From the NCBI GenBank assembly GCA_964440915.1, contig CAYTTV010000030.1, positions 1 through 43,107 of the forward strand: a stretch of DNA of 43,107 bases, given 5' to 3'. The position numbers were made by a program, and so were the translations under genes. The notes beneath the pieces were generated by a model. It was given only the letters and a program-made list of their open reading frames with translations, made no database searches and was not told the origin of the DNA. This document shows positions 24,841-33,081 of this stretch, piece by piece. Position 1 is the stretch's first letter, and every line of letters begins with the position of its first letter. The stretch is from CAMPJM01 sp964440915 (GTDB taxonomy: Bacteria > Bacteroidota > Bacteroidia > Cytophagales > Cyclobacteriaceae).

Positions 24841-26196
24841 ATGGAAATAACGGGAAAGAAAATACTTATTGTAGAAGACGAAACAAACCTTAGGGAACTG
24901 CTGTCAAAGATATTGAGCCTAGAAGGTTTCAAAGTATTGACTTCTGGTGATGTAGCAGGAGCCAGGGAGATTTTGCGCATTGAAGATGTATATCTGGTTA
25001 TTACTGATGTGATGCTGCCTGATTTAAACGGTATTGCTTTTACCAAGGAGATAAAATCAAATTTTCCCATGGTGGAAGTCATTGTGCTTACGGCGTTTGG
25101 CAATGTAAAAGACGGTGTGAAAGCCATGAAGTTAGGGGCATTCGACTACCTCACAAAAGGGGATGGTGACGAAAAGCTGCCGCTAGTGGTGATGAAAGCA
25201 GTAGAAAAAGCTGCATTGAACCGACAACTGCAAGAGCTCGAACACCGGTTAGAATCAAAGTCGAATTTTGCCAAGATCATAGGCAAGTCTCAGGCGGTAC
25301 ATAAGATGATAGAACTGGCCAAGAAGGTAGCAGTAACCGATACGACCGTGCTTTTGGTAGGAGAGACGGGCACAGGGAAGGAGTTGTTGGCAGAAGCTAT
25401 TCATCTAGCCAGCCGCAGGAGAAAGGGCCCATTCATCCCGATTAATTGTGCGGCGATTCCTAAAGACCTACAGGAGTCAGAATTGTTTGGGCATAAGAAG
25501 GGCGCTTTTACAGGGGCCAATACAGACAAAAAAGGATATTTTGAAGTAGCCGATAGGGGCACTATTTTTTTAGATGAGCTAGGGGAGATGAACGGCGATC
25601 TGCAAGCCAAGCTTTTGCGGGCACTTGAAATGCGTGTCATTCACAGGGTGGGCGATACTACGCCAATTCCTATTGATGTGCGCATTGTGGCGGCTACCAA
25701 CAAGACCTTGTTAGACCCTGAAAACAAATTTAGGAATGACTTGTACTACCGATTGAGTACATTTACAATTGATCTTCCTCCCCTAAGGCAACGGCGTGAT
25801 GATATAGAACTATTGGCTTTGCATTTTGTAAAAACCAATACAGATAAACTCAATAAAACAATAGAAAAGATATCACCAGACTTTCTATATTATTTAAAGC
25901 ATTATGAATGGAGAGGCAATATCCGGGAGCTGAAGAATATTATTGAGCGAGCGGTTATTCTCTCTGAAGATAACGAGCTTTCCCCAGAAACGCTGCCAGA
26001 TGAAGTAATAAGGCCTCAAGTGAATGAAGATGGCGCAGATTATCGGCATTTCGAAATTGACCTTAAAAGTGTTGAAAGAAACCACATCGATAGGGTACTG
26101 GTCATGGTGGAAGGCAATAAAGTTGAGGCAGCCAAAAAGCTTGGCATCGGATTGGCTACCTTATATAGAAAGGTAAAAGAATACGGTTTGGAGTAA
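24841..26196 (+). CDS. Sigma-54-dependent response regulator (NtrC family)
   Basis: A 451-residue activator with three domains. The receiver (1-120) has phospho-acceptor Asp56 (LVITDVMLP) and conserved Lys106. The AAA+ domain (about 145-370) has Walker A GETGTGKE (174-181), the sigma-54 contact loop GAFTGA (221-226), Walker B GTIFLDELGEM and the sensor region NDLYYRLSTFTIDLPPLRQR. The C-terminal Fis-type helix-turn-helix is VEAAKKLGIGLATLYRKVKE. It should remodel RNA polymerase-sigma54 at -24/-12 promoters when phosphorylated. The adjacent downstream kinase gene is the likely partner. No target can be deduced within the window. Confidence 0.95.
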   Translation: MEITGKKILIVEDETNLRELLSKILSLEGFKVLTSGDVAGAREILRIEDVYLVITDVMLPDLNGIAFTKEIKSNFPMVEVIVLTAFGNVKDGVKAMKLGAFDYLTKGDGDEKLPLVVMKAVEKAALNRQLQELEHRLESKSNFAKIIGKSQAVHKMIELAKKVAVTDTTVLLVGETGTGKELLAEAIHLASRRRKGPFIPINCAAIPKDLQESELFGHKKGAFTGANTDKKGYFEVADRGTIFLDELGEMNGDLQAKLLRALEMRVIHRVGDTTPIPIDVRIVAATNKTLLDPENKFRNDLYYRLSTFTIDLPPLRQRRDDIELLALHFVKTNTDKLNKTIEKISPDFLYYLKHYEWRGNIRELKNIIERAVILSEDNELSPETLPDEVIRPQVNEDGADYRHFEIDLKSVERNHIDRVLVMVEGNKVEAAKKLGIGLATLYRKVKEYGLE

Positions 26197-26201
26197 TCGA
26201 G

Positions 26202-26238
26202 CAACAGTCCAATGTTATGAACTCCATTGGACTTGTTG
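26202..26238. terminator. Hairpin between response regulator and kinase genes
   Basis: AGTCCAATG (26206-26214) pairs with CATTGGACT (26225-26233), extended by CAAC/GTTG across a one-base bulge. Just downstream a TTTTTT run occurs at 26252. It may be a partial terminator, since the kinase follows on the same strand. Confidence 0.4.
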
Positions 26239-26325
26239 AGTGGCCAAATAAGTTTTTTAACAGATCCCATATTGAATGGGGAGATTTATTATAGCAAAAT
26301 ATTTTTTCAATTTTAATGCATTGCT

Positions 26326-28173
26326 ATGCGCATAAAAACTCAAATCATATTAGGGTTTTTATTCATCCTGGTATTAACCTTAATCCTTTCTGGAATTTTT
26401 GTTTATTTCTTGAACGGGATAGGCCACACCTCTAGTGCCGTATTGCGAGACAACTATAGGTCCATAAAAGCCTCGAAGGAGCTATTGGTTTCGACGGCTA
26501 AGATGGATCAGATCTTAGCCAGGATAAGTCTTGGGAATAACTATAGTGTTGAGATTCTTAAAGAAATACTGAAAAACGAAAGCAGGGTTTTTGAAAATAA
26601 CTTGAGGATATGCGAGCAAAGCATAACTGAAAATGGAGAGGAGAGCATTGTTAACAGCATGAAATCAGAGTTTGCGCTCTATAAAGACTATATAGCCAAA
26701 TTGGATAGTGTCGATGATAAAAAGGGATATTACTTCACCATACTACAACGGCACAATGAAATGTTGAGGGCACTTATCCTCAATTTTAACGAACTCAATA
26801 ACAGTGAACTGAGCAGAAAGAACATCGTAGCTCAAGAACTGCATTATAATGCCCGTGTATATGTGTTTATTTTTACGGTATTAATCATGCTCATTGGCTT
26901 GTTCGCCATTTATAAAATCCCACAAAAGATCATTCGACCTATCACAGATGTTACCGAAAAGATCATGGGTATGTCAGAAGGAGATTATCAGCCTCATTTT
27001 GAAGCAAAGCTTCCCCCTGATTTATCAGGCTTGGGAAATGCCATTACGATATTGTGTGGAAAGCTTTCTGAGTATGAGGCTTCCAACCTAGCTGAAATAA
27101 AGGCCCAGAAAAGGCGCATAGAATCCCTGATCCAAAACCTTAACGACGGCCTTTTGCTCTTCAACGAGAGGATGGAGATAATTTTGGTGAATACAGCCGC
27201 TTGCGAAATTCTAAGAGTTTCAGAAAATGATTTGGTTGGTAAGCTGGCTGTCGACCTTGCCATAGAAAGCAATGTGATGAGGGAACTTGTGCAATCCATC
27301 AAAAACTCAGAAGCTGACCGTTTACAGTCGGAAGAAAATAGCATGAATAATTTCATCAAAATCAGCCATAAAGATGGAAGCCAAGAGTTTTATACAAAGG
27401 AGATCTTACGGGTATATGATCAAGTTGAAGCGGATGGCAGCTCTTTTTTTGGGTACATCATCACGCTAAAGAACATTACGTTTTTTAAGAAATCTGATGA
27501 AGCAAAAACGAGCTTTATAGCCACTGTTTCTCATGAGTTAAAGACACCACTGTCCGCTATGAATATGAGCCTGATGTTGTTACAGGACCACCGGTTTGGC
27601 AAATTAAATTCAGAGCAACAGAAGGTAGCCAATTCTATGAAAGGAGAAACGCAGCGGCTGATGCGAATAGTAACCGAGTTGCTAGACCTTTCTAAGGTAG
27701 AGACAGGACATGTACACCTCGAAAAAAAGCCGGTAGAACCTAAACTATTGGTGGAGTATGCCACTGCACCGGTACAAGCTCAGTTGTTGGAAAAGGACAT
27801 TGCTTTGCAGAAGTATATCGACAGCTCAATTGTTCATCTAAAAGTAGATGCAGAAAAGATATCCTGGGTCCTCATCAATCTTTTGAACAACGCTATTCGT
27901 TATTCGGAAGAAGGTGGCCATATAATTTTGGAAGTGAAAAGCGATAATGGGGTTGTTGAATTTTCAGTAAAGGATGAAGGACCAGGGATTTCAAAAGATG
28001 ACCACGAGAGGATTTTCAATAAATTTGTACAAGTAAGGACCGAGCGTAAGACAGGAAGTCTGGGACTTGGGCTGGCCATTTCCAAAGAAGTGATCGAAGG
28101 GCATGGAGGCACCATAGGGGTTGAGAGCGAGGTTGGAAAAGGATCGAGGTTTTATTTTAGATTGCCAGCGTAG
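26326..28173 (+). CDS. Membrane sensor histidine kinase, partner of the NtrC-type regulator
   Basis: A 615-residue kinase. TM1 is at about residues 7-29 and TM2 at about 178-197 (VYVFIFTVLIMLIGLFAIYK), enclosing a roughly 150-residue helical sensor region. A HAMP linker (IRPITDVTEKIMGMSEGDY) and a PAS domain (LIQNLNDGLLLFNERMEIIL) follow. The dimerisation domain has phospho-acceptor His403 in TVSHELKTPLSAM. The ATPase domain has N box NLLNNAIRYS, G1 DEGPGIS and G2 GSLGLGLAIS. It phosphorylates a receiver on sensing an envelope or periplasmic cue. Position 130 bases after the regulator on the same strand makes that protein its likely target. The layout resembles KinB-type kinases, but the signal is unknown. 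Confidence 0.94.
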   Translation: MRIKTQIILGFLFILVLTLILSGIFVYFLNGIGHTSSAVLRDNYRSIKASKELLVSTAKMDQILARISLGNNYSVEILKEILKNESRVFENNLRICEQSITENGEESIVNSMKSEFALYKDYIAKLDSVDDKKGYYFTILQRHNEMLRALILNFNELNNSELSRKNIVAQELHYNARVYVFIFTVLIMLIGLFAIYKIPQKIIRPITDVTEKIMGMSEGDYQPHFEAKLPPDLSGLGNAITILCGKLSEYEASNLAEIKAQKRRIESLIQNLNDGLLLFNERMEIILVNTAACEILRVSENDLVGKLAVDLAIESNVMRELVQSIKNSEADRLQSEENSMNNFIKISHKDGSQEFYTKEILRVYDQVEADGSSFFGYIITLKNITFFKKSDEAKTSFIATVSHELKTPLSAMNMSLMLLQDHRFGKLNSEQQKVANSMKGETQRLMRIVTELLDLSKVETGHVHLEKKPVEPKLLVEYATAPVQAQLLEKDIALQKYIDSSIVHLKVDAEKISWVLINLLNNAIRYSEEGGHIILEVKSDNGVVEFSVKDEGPGISKDDHERIFNKFVQVRTERKTGSLGLGLAISKEVIEGHGGTIGVESEVGKGSRFYFRLPA

Positions 28174-28208
28174 CTTGGCCTTAAACAGTAGAAAGACACT
28201 CAAACTCC

Positions 28209-28405
28209 CTTTGTCTATTGCCTACTCACCCAACCAAAATCTTATATCTAAAATCTTATGTCTTATGTCTTATGNNNNNNNNNNNNNNNNNNNNNNNNNN
28301 NNNNNNNNNNNNNNNNNNNNNNNNNNNNNNNNNNNNNNNNNNNNNNNNNNNNNNNNNNNNNNNNNNNNNNNNNNCTTATGTCTTATGTCTTATGTCTAAT
28401 AAACA
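28209..28405 (+). repeat. Heptamer tandem array containing assembly gap 1
   Basis: Units in register before the gap: ctttgtc, tattgcc, tactcac, ccaacca, aaatctt, atatcta, aaatctt, atgtctt, atgtctt. After it atgtctt, atgtctt, atgtcta and ataaaca follow. Unit identity rises toward the gap, as expected if the assembler stopped inside a purer array. The true number of units is unknown. Confidence 0.8.
28275..28374. other. Assembly gap of 100 N
   Basis: Exactly 100 undetermined bases, a conventional gap size, bounded on both sides by ATGTCTT heptamers. Frames predicted across it are artefacts. Confidence 0.95.
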
Positions 28406-31089
28406 AAATTCCTTCTTCTGCTCAGTTTCAAATCCTGCAATATAGAGGCCTTTACGTTGATGTTAAGCGAGTATGATTGGAATCTTCCAAATGGGATCCA
28501 CGACACACGCATTTCCCAACAGTGAAGATCTCGGTGAATATTCAAATTAGTTTGTGTAAGATCGTTTCTTACAAAGTCATATCCCGAACTAAAGCCAACC
28601 TTCCACTTTTCTGTTAGGCTCACATCCCCAGAAAATTGTAATGACTGGGTGATGTTGCTTTCCAAATACCCCCGTTTACTATAGCTCAGGTTATAGGAAA
28701 CCCTTAAGCTCCAAGGCACGTCCCATTCTACATACAAGTCGGGGTTGGCGGCAATATAGGCTAGCTGCTCTTCCTCTTCAGGAGTAGTGGCTTCCTGGAC
28801 GGCCGTATTTACCCGATCGTTTTGCTTGTCTCTGGCAGCAGGGTTGAAATTGGTGCTTAGTGCCAAAGAAGCATTGGTGAACTGGCCCATGCCTCTGCCG
28901 GTATTCCAGGCAAATTCATCTACACGTCTTTGCCTGATCACTGTTCCGGCAGCATTCATGCTATCAATCCTATAAATATAGGGGTCAAGAGTTCCACCGA
29001 TACTAACATCCAACCTGTTGTTGAACAATCGCGTCCTGGCGCGCATCGAAACGGTAGAGAGCTTGAAGGAATCAGCAAGAAAATTGTATCCCGATGAGAG
29101 GGAAAGGTTTTCAAGAATGGCTACTTTTTTGAACTGTTGTTTGGCTGTGTCTGCAGCCTCTTTGTCCCGCACCTTCATTTCTATATTGTTGTTCAAGGAA
29201 AAGCTCATGGATGCCCTTTCTCCCAATGCTGGACTACCATAGGCAAAGCCCTCGTATCTCGAAAGCATGCGTGTCCTGGTGGGATCATTGGCATCGGTCC
29301 GTACTTCTTGGTAATAGCCATATTTGGAATCTCCAAAATTGGGGCTATAGCCAAAGCTGACAGAAGGGGTCAATACATGCCTGATAGCTTGCACGTTGCC
29401 ACCTTTAAAAAAGTAAGTGCCGTACATTCTGGTGCTGATAGAAGCACTAACGTCATAGGTATATGCCGTAGAGAATTTATTGAGGGTATCGATTTGTATG
29501 GCATTCATCGATTCTACAAAGGTGTAGTCAAGTTCCTTGAAGTAAAACAACTGATTGAAGTTGAAACTGGGGCTTAAAGTAAAGAACTTCAAGAGTTTGG
29601 TGGAAGTACTAATCGGAATATTGTGCCTAAATCCATTTTGTCCTTGCCTGAACATGAGCGGAAGGTTGTCCAAGTTAAACTTGATTGTATCGGTGTCCGT
29701 TTTGGGGTTGGCAACCCTAAAGCCCGGAGTTCTACCGCCCTTGTTGGTCAGCTCATTTTTTCCATTCAGGCTATATCCCACACTGATTTTCTGCAACCAC
29801 CCTTGCTTTCTGCCTACATTCTGAAATGGATACTGACGGTTTACGTTAAAGCTTAATTCAGGAAATAGCAAATTTACCTCACCTGTGCGTAAGTTCTGGT
29901 TGTGTCGGGCACTCATCGACAAGCTGAACGGGGAATTAGGGAAGGTTTGGCTATAGTTGATGCTTGAGCTCATGGTGGTGTTGATGTTGCCATCGCCAGG
30001 CAGAATGTTGTTGTTGTTATAAGTAGAGCTGGCGGCATTTACCGAGGCTGAAAAACGGCTGTTTTTCCTGCTCTGCGGCGAGTGGCTCCATTGTATTCTA
30101 AAGTCATTGCTCTCAGAGTCATCGCCTTCTCTTCCGCTTAGGCGTTTGTTGTAGTGAAAGTTAAGCGAGCCATTGTACGCATAGCGTTTTCTATAATCCG
30201 ACATCAACCTGAAGCCTCTACCGCCTTTGGTGTATATTTCTCCTAACACGGTAAGGTTGATATATTCGCTGATATCAAAGTAATAACCACCATCGCGCAG
30301 GAAAAATCCTCTTTGGTTTTCCTCTCCATACGTAGGGATGATCACGCCCGAAGCACTTTTTCTAGGCGACGGGAAAATGCCAAAAGGGAACAATAAAGGT
30401 GTAGGGATGTCATTGATGACCAAATTGAACGGGCCAGATACGATCTTGTCGTCAGGGATCATCTTCAGCTTTTTGGCAGAAATATAAAAGTGAGGATGCT
30501 CAAGATTACAGGTAGTATATTTGGCGGCGCTAATAAAAAGCTCATCCCGCTCATTTTTTTTGACACGCTCTCCATGGATATAGCCTTCATCCTTTTGTGT
30601 GACAATGCCCGATATCAGTGCCTTCCGTGATTTCAGGTTGTAGGTGATGGTTTGCGTTTCATAGGTATCGGAACCTTCCTTAAAAACCGGAACGCCTACT
30701 TTTTTCCCCAATGAATCCGTGGTGCTATTGGCAGTCAGAAGGTTAGTTTCCCAGTTGATTTCTATTTCATCAGCATTCAGTTGAATGTCGCCGTATGTAA
30801 TTTGGGCGTCCCCATAAAGCTGCACGATATTGCCTGTGAAGCTGGTAACGATAGAGTCTCTGGCAGAGTATTTGATCGTTGTTTTGATGTCTCCTTGAGG
30901 TTGTACCACTATGGTGGTGTCTATTCCCGCCTGAGCGGTATCTACCTGTATGGAGTCTATGGGTTCAAAGTCATATATTTCCGGAATAGGAATAGAATCT
31001 TGAACATAGATAGGTATTTCCTGACCAAACCCTTGTAACGAGATGAATAAAATAAAACAAGTAAAGGAAGCGTATTTTAATTTATACAC
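28396..31089 (-). CDS. lptD: LptD-like LPS-assembly outer-membrane protein
   Basis: LptD is the outer-membrane barrel that inserts lipopolysaccharide. From GTG 31089 the product has 897 residues and a good signal peptide (YKLKYASFTCFILFISLQGFGQ). The frame continues to ATG 31218, but that part overlaps the divergent amidase gene and a promoter-like site. An OstA/LptA-like jellyroll (LYGDAQITYGDIQLNADEIE, TITYNLKSRKALI) covers about residues 70-240. A long barrel with aromatic strands follows, ending LKLSRRRNFVY. Cysteines are few, so the Cys-Cys switch of the E. coli protein is not obvious. The divergent neighbours (amidase and MCE protein) are also envelope genes. The start is uncertain by about 130 bases. 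Confidence 0.88.
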   Translation of the reverse strand: MYKLKYASFTCFILFISLQGFGQEIPIYVQDSIPIPEIYDFEPIDSIQVDTAQAGIDTTIVVQPQGDIKTTIKYSARDSIVTSFTGNIVQLYGDAQITYGDIQLNADEIEINWETNLLTANSTTDSLGKKVGVPVFKEGSDTYETQTITYNLKSRKALISGIVTQKDEGYIHGERVKKNERDELFISAAKYTTCNLEHPHFYISAKKLKMIPDDKIVSGPFNLVINDIPTPLLFPFGIFPSPRKSASGVIIPTYGEENQRGFFLRDGGYYFDISEYINLTVLGEIYTKGGRGFRLMSDYRKRYAYNGSLNFHYNKRLSGREGDDSESNDFRIQWSHSPQSRKNSRFSASVNAASSTYNNNNILPGDGNINTTMSSSINYSQTFPNSPFSLSMSARHNQNLRTGEVNLLFPELSFNVNRQYPFQNVGRKQGWLQKISVGYSLNGKNELTNKGGRTPGFRVANPKTDTDTIKFNLDNLPLMFRQGQNGFRHNIPISTSTKLLKFFTLSPSFNFNQLFYFKELDYTFVESMNAIQIDTLNKFSTAYTYDVSASISTRMYGTYFFKGGNVQAIRHVLTPSVSFGYSPNFGDSKYGYYQEVRTDANDPTRTRMLSRYEGFAYGSPALGERASMSFSLNNNIEMKVRDKEAADTAKQQFKKVAILENLSLSSGYNFLADSFKLSTVSMRARTRLFNNRLDVSIGGTLDPYIYRIDSMNAAGTVIRQRRVDEFAWNTGRGMGQFTNASLALSTNFNPAARDKQNDRVNTAVQEATTPEEEEQLAYIAANPDLYVEWDVPWSLRVSYNLSYSKRGYLESNITQSLQFSGDVSLTEKWKVGFSSGYDFVRNDLTQTNLNIHRDLHCWEMRVSWIPFGRFQSYSLNINVKASILQDLKLSRRRNFVY

Positions 31090-31128
31090 CAGTTTTTTCT
31101 GTTTATCGGAAAAATTTACAACTTTGCG

Positions 31129-31155
31129 TAAAGTTATTTCTTTAAGTGCTAACAA
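31129..31155 (-). promoter_or_regulatory. Possible lptD promoter
   Basis: Minus strand TTG (31155-31153), a 16-base spacer, TAACTTTA (31136-31129), one base off consensus. A near-match CAACTTTG on the plus strand (31119-31126) could serve the amidase, giving overlapping divergent promoters. Confidence 0.3.
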
Positions 31156-31156
31156 C

Positions 31157-31180
31157 CGAAATATTGTGCGAAATATTGTG
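31157..31180. repeat. 12-bp tandem duplication at the amidase start
   Basis: CGAAATATTGTG occurs twice without a gap (31157-31168 and 31169-31180). Each copy ends in an in-frame GTG for the amidase, so either can start translation. Confidence 0.8.
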
Positions 31181-31960
31181 CGAAGTGTTCTTTTGATATT
31201 AGGTTTTGCAATTGTCATTGTCTGTGCATCATTTAGTCCGGTTGGTATTCAAGAGTATAAGGTGAAAAAGGTGGTTATCGATGCTGGCCACGGTGGCAAA
31301 GACTCCGGCACATTGGGCCGTTTCTCTAAGGAGAAGGACGTGGCGCTAAAAGTTGCGCTTTCGTTAGGGAGTATCATCAATAAATACATGGACGACGTTG
31401 AAGTTATCTACACCCGAAAGGATGATACATTTATTGGCCTTGAAGACCGTGCCAATATTGCCAATAAGCACAATGCTGACGTTTTTATTTCTATTCATTG
31501 TAACGCTGTCAGCAAATCTGATGTACATGGTACAGAAACCTGGGTAATGGGCCCACATAAAACAGCCGGAAATTTTGAAGTAGCCAAAAGGGAAAACTCC
31601 GTTATTTTGATGGAGGAAGATTATGAAGAACGCTACGAAGGGTTCGATCCTCATTCCCCCGAATCTCTTATTCTCTTTTCTTTATACCAAAATGCCTACA
31701 TCGGCAATAGCCTTAAGCTTGCTCAGAATATAGAAAGCCAATTTAAAGAGCGCGTGGGCAGGCATAGCAGAGGCGTAAAGCAGGCAGGTTTTTTGGTTCT
31801 ATGGAGAACCTCTATGCCTAGCGTGCTTGTGGAAGTAGGTTTCTTAAGCAATGCCAACGAAGAGAAATATCTTAATGATGAACTCAAACAAAGTTATATT
31901 GCCTCTGGTATCTTCAGGGCATTTAGAGACTACAAAGAAGAGATTGAGACCATGAACTAA
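31166..31960 (+). CDS. N-acetylmuramoyl-L-alanine amidase (Amidase_3)
   Basis: A 264-residue zinc amidase from GTG 31166. It cleaves the bond between muramic acid and the stem peptide during cell division. The frame runs back to ATG 31043, inside the lptD coding region, so a GTG at 31166 or 31178 is preferred; both give a short N-terminus and one hydrophobic signal (SVLLILGFAIVIVCASFS). Zinc ligands are His in DAGHGGKDSG, Glu in FSKEKD and His in ISIHCNA. The catalytic Glu is in LVEVGFLSN. It is followed 95 bases later by the MCE gene on the same strand. No LysM or AMIN domain is present, so it is a bare catalytic enzyme. Confidence 0.9.
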   Translation: MRNIVRSVLLILGFAIVIVCASFSPVGIQEYKVKKVVIDAGHGGKDSGTLGRFSKEKDVALKVALSLGSIINKYMDDVEVIYTRKDDTFIGLEDRANIANKHNADVFISIHCNAVSKSDVHGTETWVMGPHKTAGNFEVAKRENSVILMEEDYEERYEGFDPHSPESLILFSLYQNAYIGNSLKLAQNIESQFKERVGRHSRGVKQAGFLVLWRTSMPSVLVEVGFLSNANEEKYLNDELKQSYIASGIFRAFRDYKEEIETMN

Positions 31961-32055
31961 TTTACGAAACCTAGTTACAGGTAAATCAGTTTGATTTAAA
32001 ATATATGTTTCCGAAAGTCGGTGGTCGTAGGATTTGCTAAACTAAATTTAAACAA

Positions 32056-33012
32056 GTGAAGATTTCTAAAGAATTTAAGGTTGGTCTATTGGCATTAGTA
32101 GCAGGTGTGCTGATGTATTTTGGGGTCAATTTTTTAAAAGGCAGTGATTTCCTTTCATCCACCAATACCTACTACACAATATATGATGACATAGACGGCC
32201 TTACCGTGTCCAATCAGGTGTTGGTCAATGGCCTTACGGTTGGCCGGGTAAGCGATATTCGGATATTGCAAGACCAAGGCAATAAGTTGCTGGTAGCCAT
32301 AGACGTGGAGGATGATATCATGTTAGGGGACTCTACAGTCGCATTGCTCATCGACAGCGACCTGCTTGGCAGCAAGGCCATATCATTGGAAATAGGAGAG
32401 GTGACCACACCAAAACGGAATAAGGAAATGTTGATAGGCAGGGTAGATGTAGGCTTTACAGAAGCCATAAAGCAGACAGCCATGCCGGTCATCGACAATA
32501 TGGACTCTGTTTTTATCAATATAAATAGGTTGCTCACTAATTTAAACAGAAATAACGAGGCGATTAACAGCACCTTTGCCAATCTTAACCAAACCTCTGA
32601 TGATCTGAAGCTGGTAGCGGCAGAGAGCAGGCAAAAGCTTGCCACCATAATGGCCAATGTAGACCTATTAACTGCCTCATTATCCGATCCTAATACCGGT
32701 ATTGATCCTTTCTTAGCGAAAATGAACAATCTTGCTGATAGCCTAAACGATATGCCATTGAAACAAACTGTCGATCAAGCTTATATGGCCATGAACAACC
32801 TTAAAGAGATTACCGCAACAATCAACGAAGGAGGAGGAAGTCTAGGAAAACTCATGAACAATGACTCTTTATACTATAACCTCAATAGTTCAGCAGAAAG
32901 CTTGGACAGGCTCTTGATAGACTTGAGAGAGAATCCCAATCGTTACATCCATTTCTCTGTATTTGGGAGAAAGGATAAGGGCGGAGATGAAGAGGCAAAA
33001 GGATTGAAATAG
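32056..33012 (+). CDS. MlaD/MCE-family lipid transport protein
   Basis: A 318-residue MCE protein from a GTG start at 32056. An N-terminal membrane anchor (VGLLALVAGVLMYFGVNFL) is followed by one MCE domain (about 38-115: YYTIYDDIDGLTVSNQVLVN, GLTVGRVSDIRIL, LLGSKAISLEIG). A long helical, coiled-coil-prone C-terminal part (FANLNQTSDDLKLVAAESRQ) follows. Such proteins form hexameric rings or tubes that carry phospholipids between membranes with an MlaEF-type ABC transporter, which is not encoded here. The gene sits in an envelope cluster with lptD and an amidase. Calling it mlaD-like is safe; the exact partner is inferred. Confidence 0.88.
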   Translation: MKISKEFKVGLLALVAGVLMYFGVNFLKGSDFLSSTNTYYTIYDDIDGLTVSNQVLVNGLTVGRVSDIRILQDQGNKLLVAIDVEDDIMLGDSTVALLIDSDLLGSKAISLEIGEVTTPKRNKEMLIGRVDVGFTEAIKQTAMPVIDNMDSVFININRLLTNLNRNNEAINSTFANLNQTSDDLKLVAAESRQKLATIMANVDLLTASLSDPNTGIDPFLAKMNNLADSLNDMPLKQTVDQAYMAMNNLKEITATINEGGGSLGKLMNNDSLYYNLNSSAESLDRLLIDLRENPNRYIHFSVFGRKDKGGDEEAKGLK

Positions 33013-33081
33013 CAGAGGGCAGTGCAAATTCTCTGTTAATGCCCTTTCAATATTATAATCAACCAAGAACAGAGATTGCTT

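Noticed and set aside
28209..28405. CRISPR array
   Set aside because: Units are 7 bases with no spacers and no cas genes are present.
28121..28476. Frames reading through the N run
   Set aside because: They exist only because N is translated as X; the sequence is a tandem repeat with a gap.
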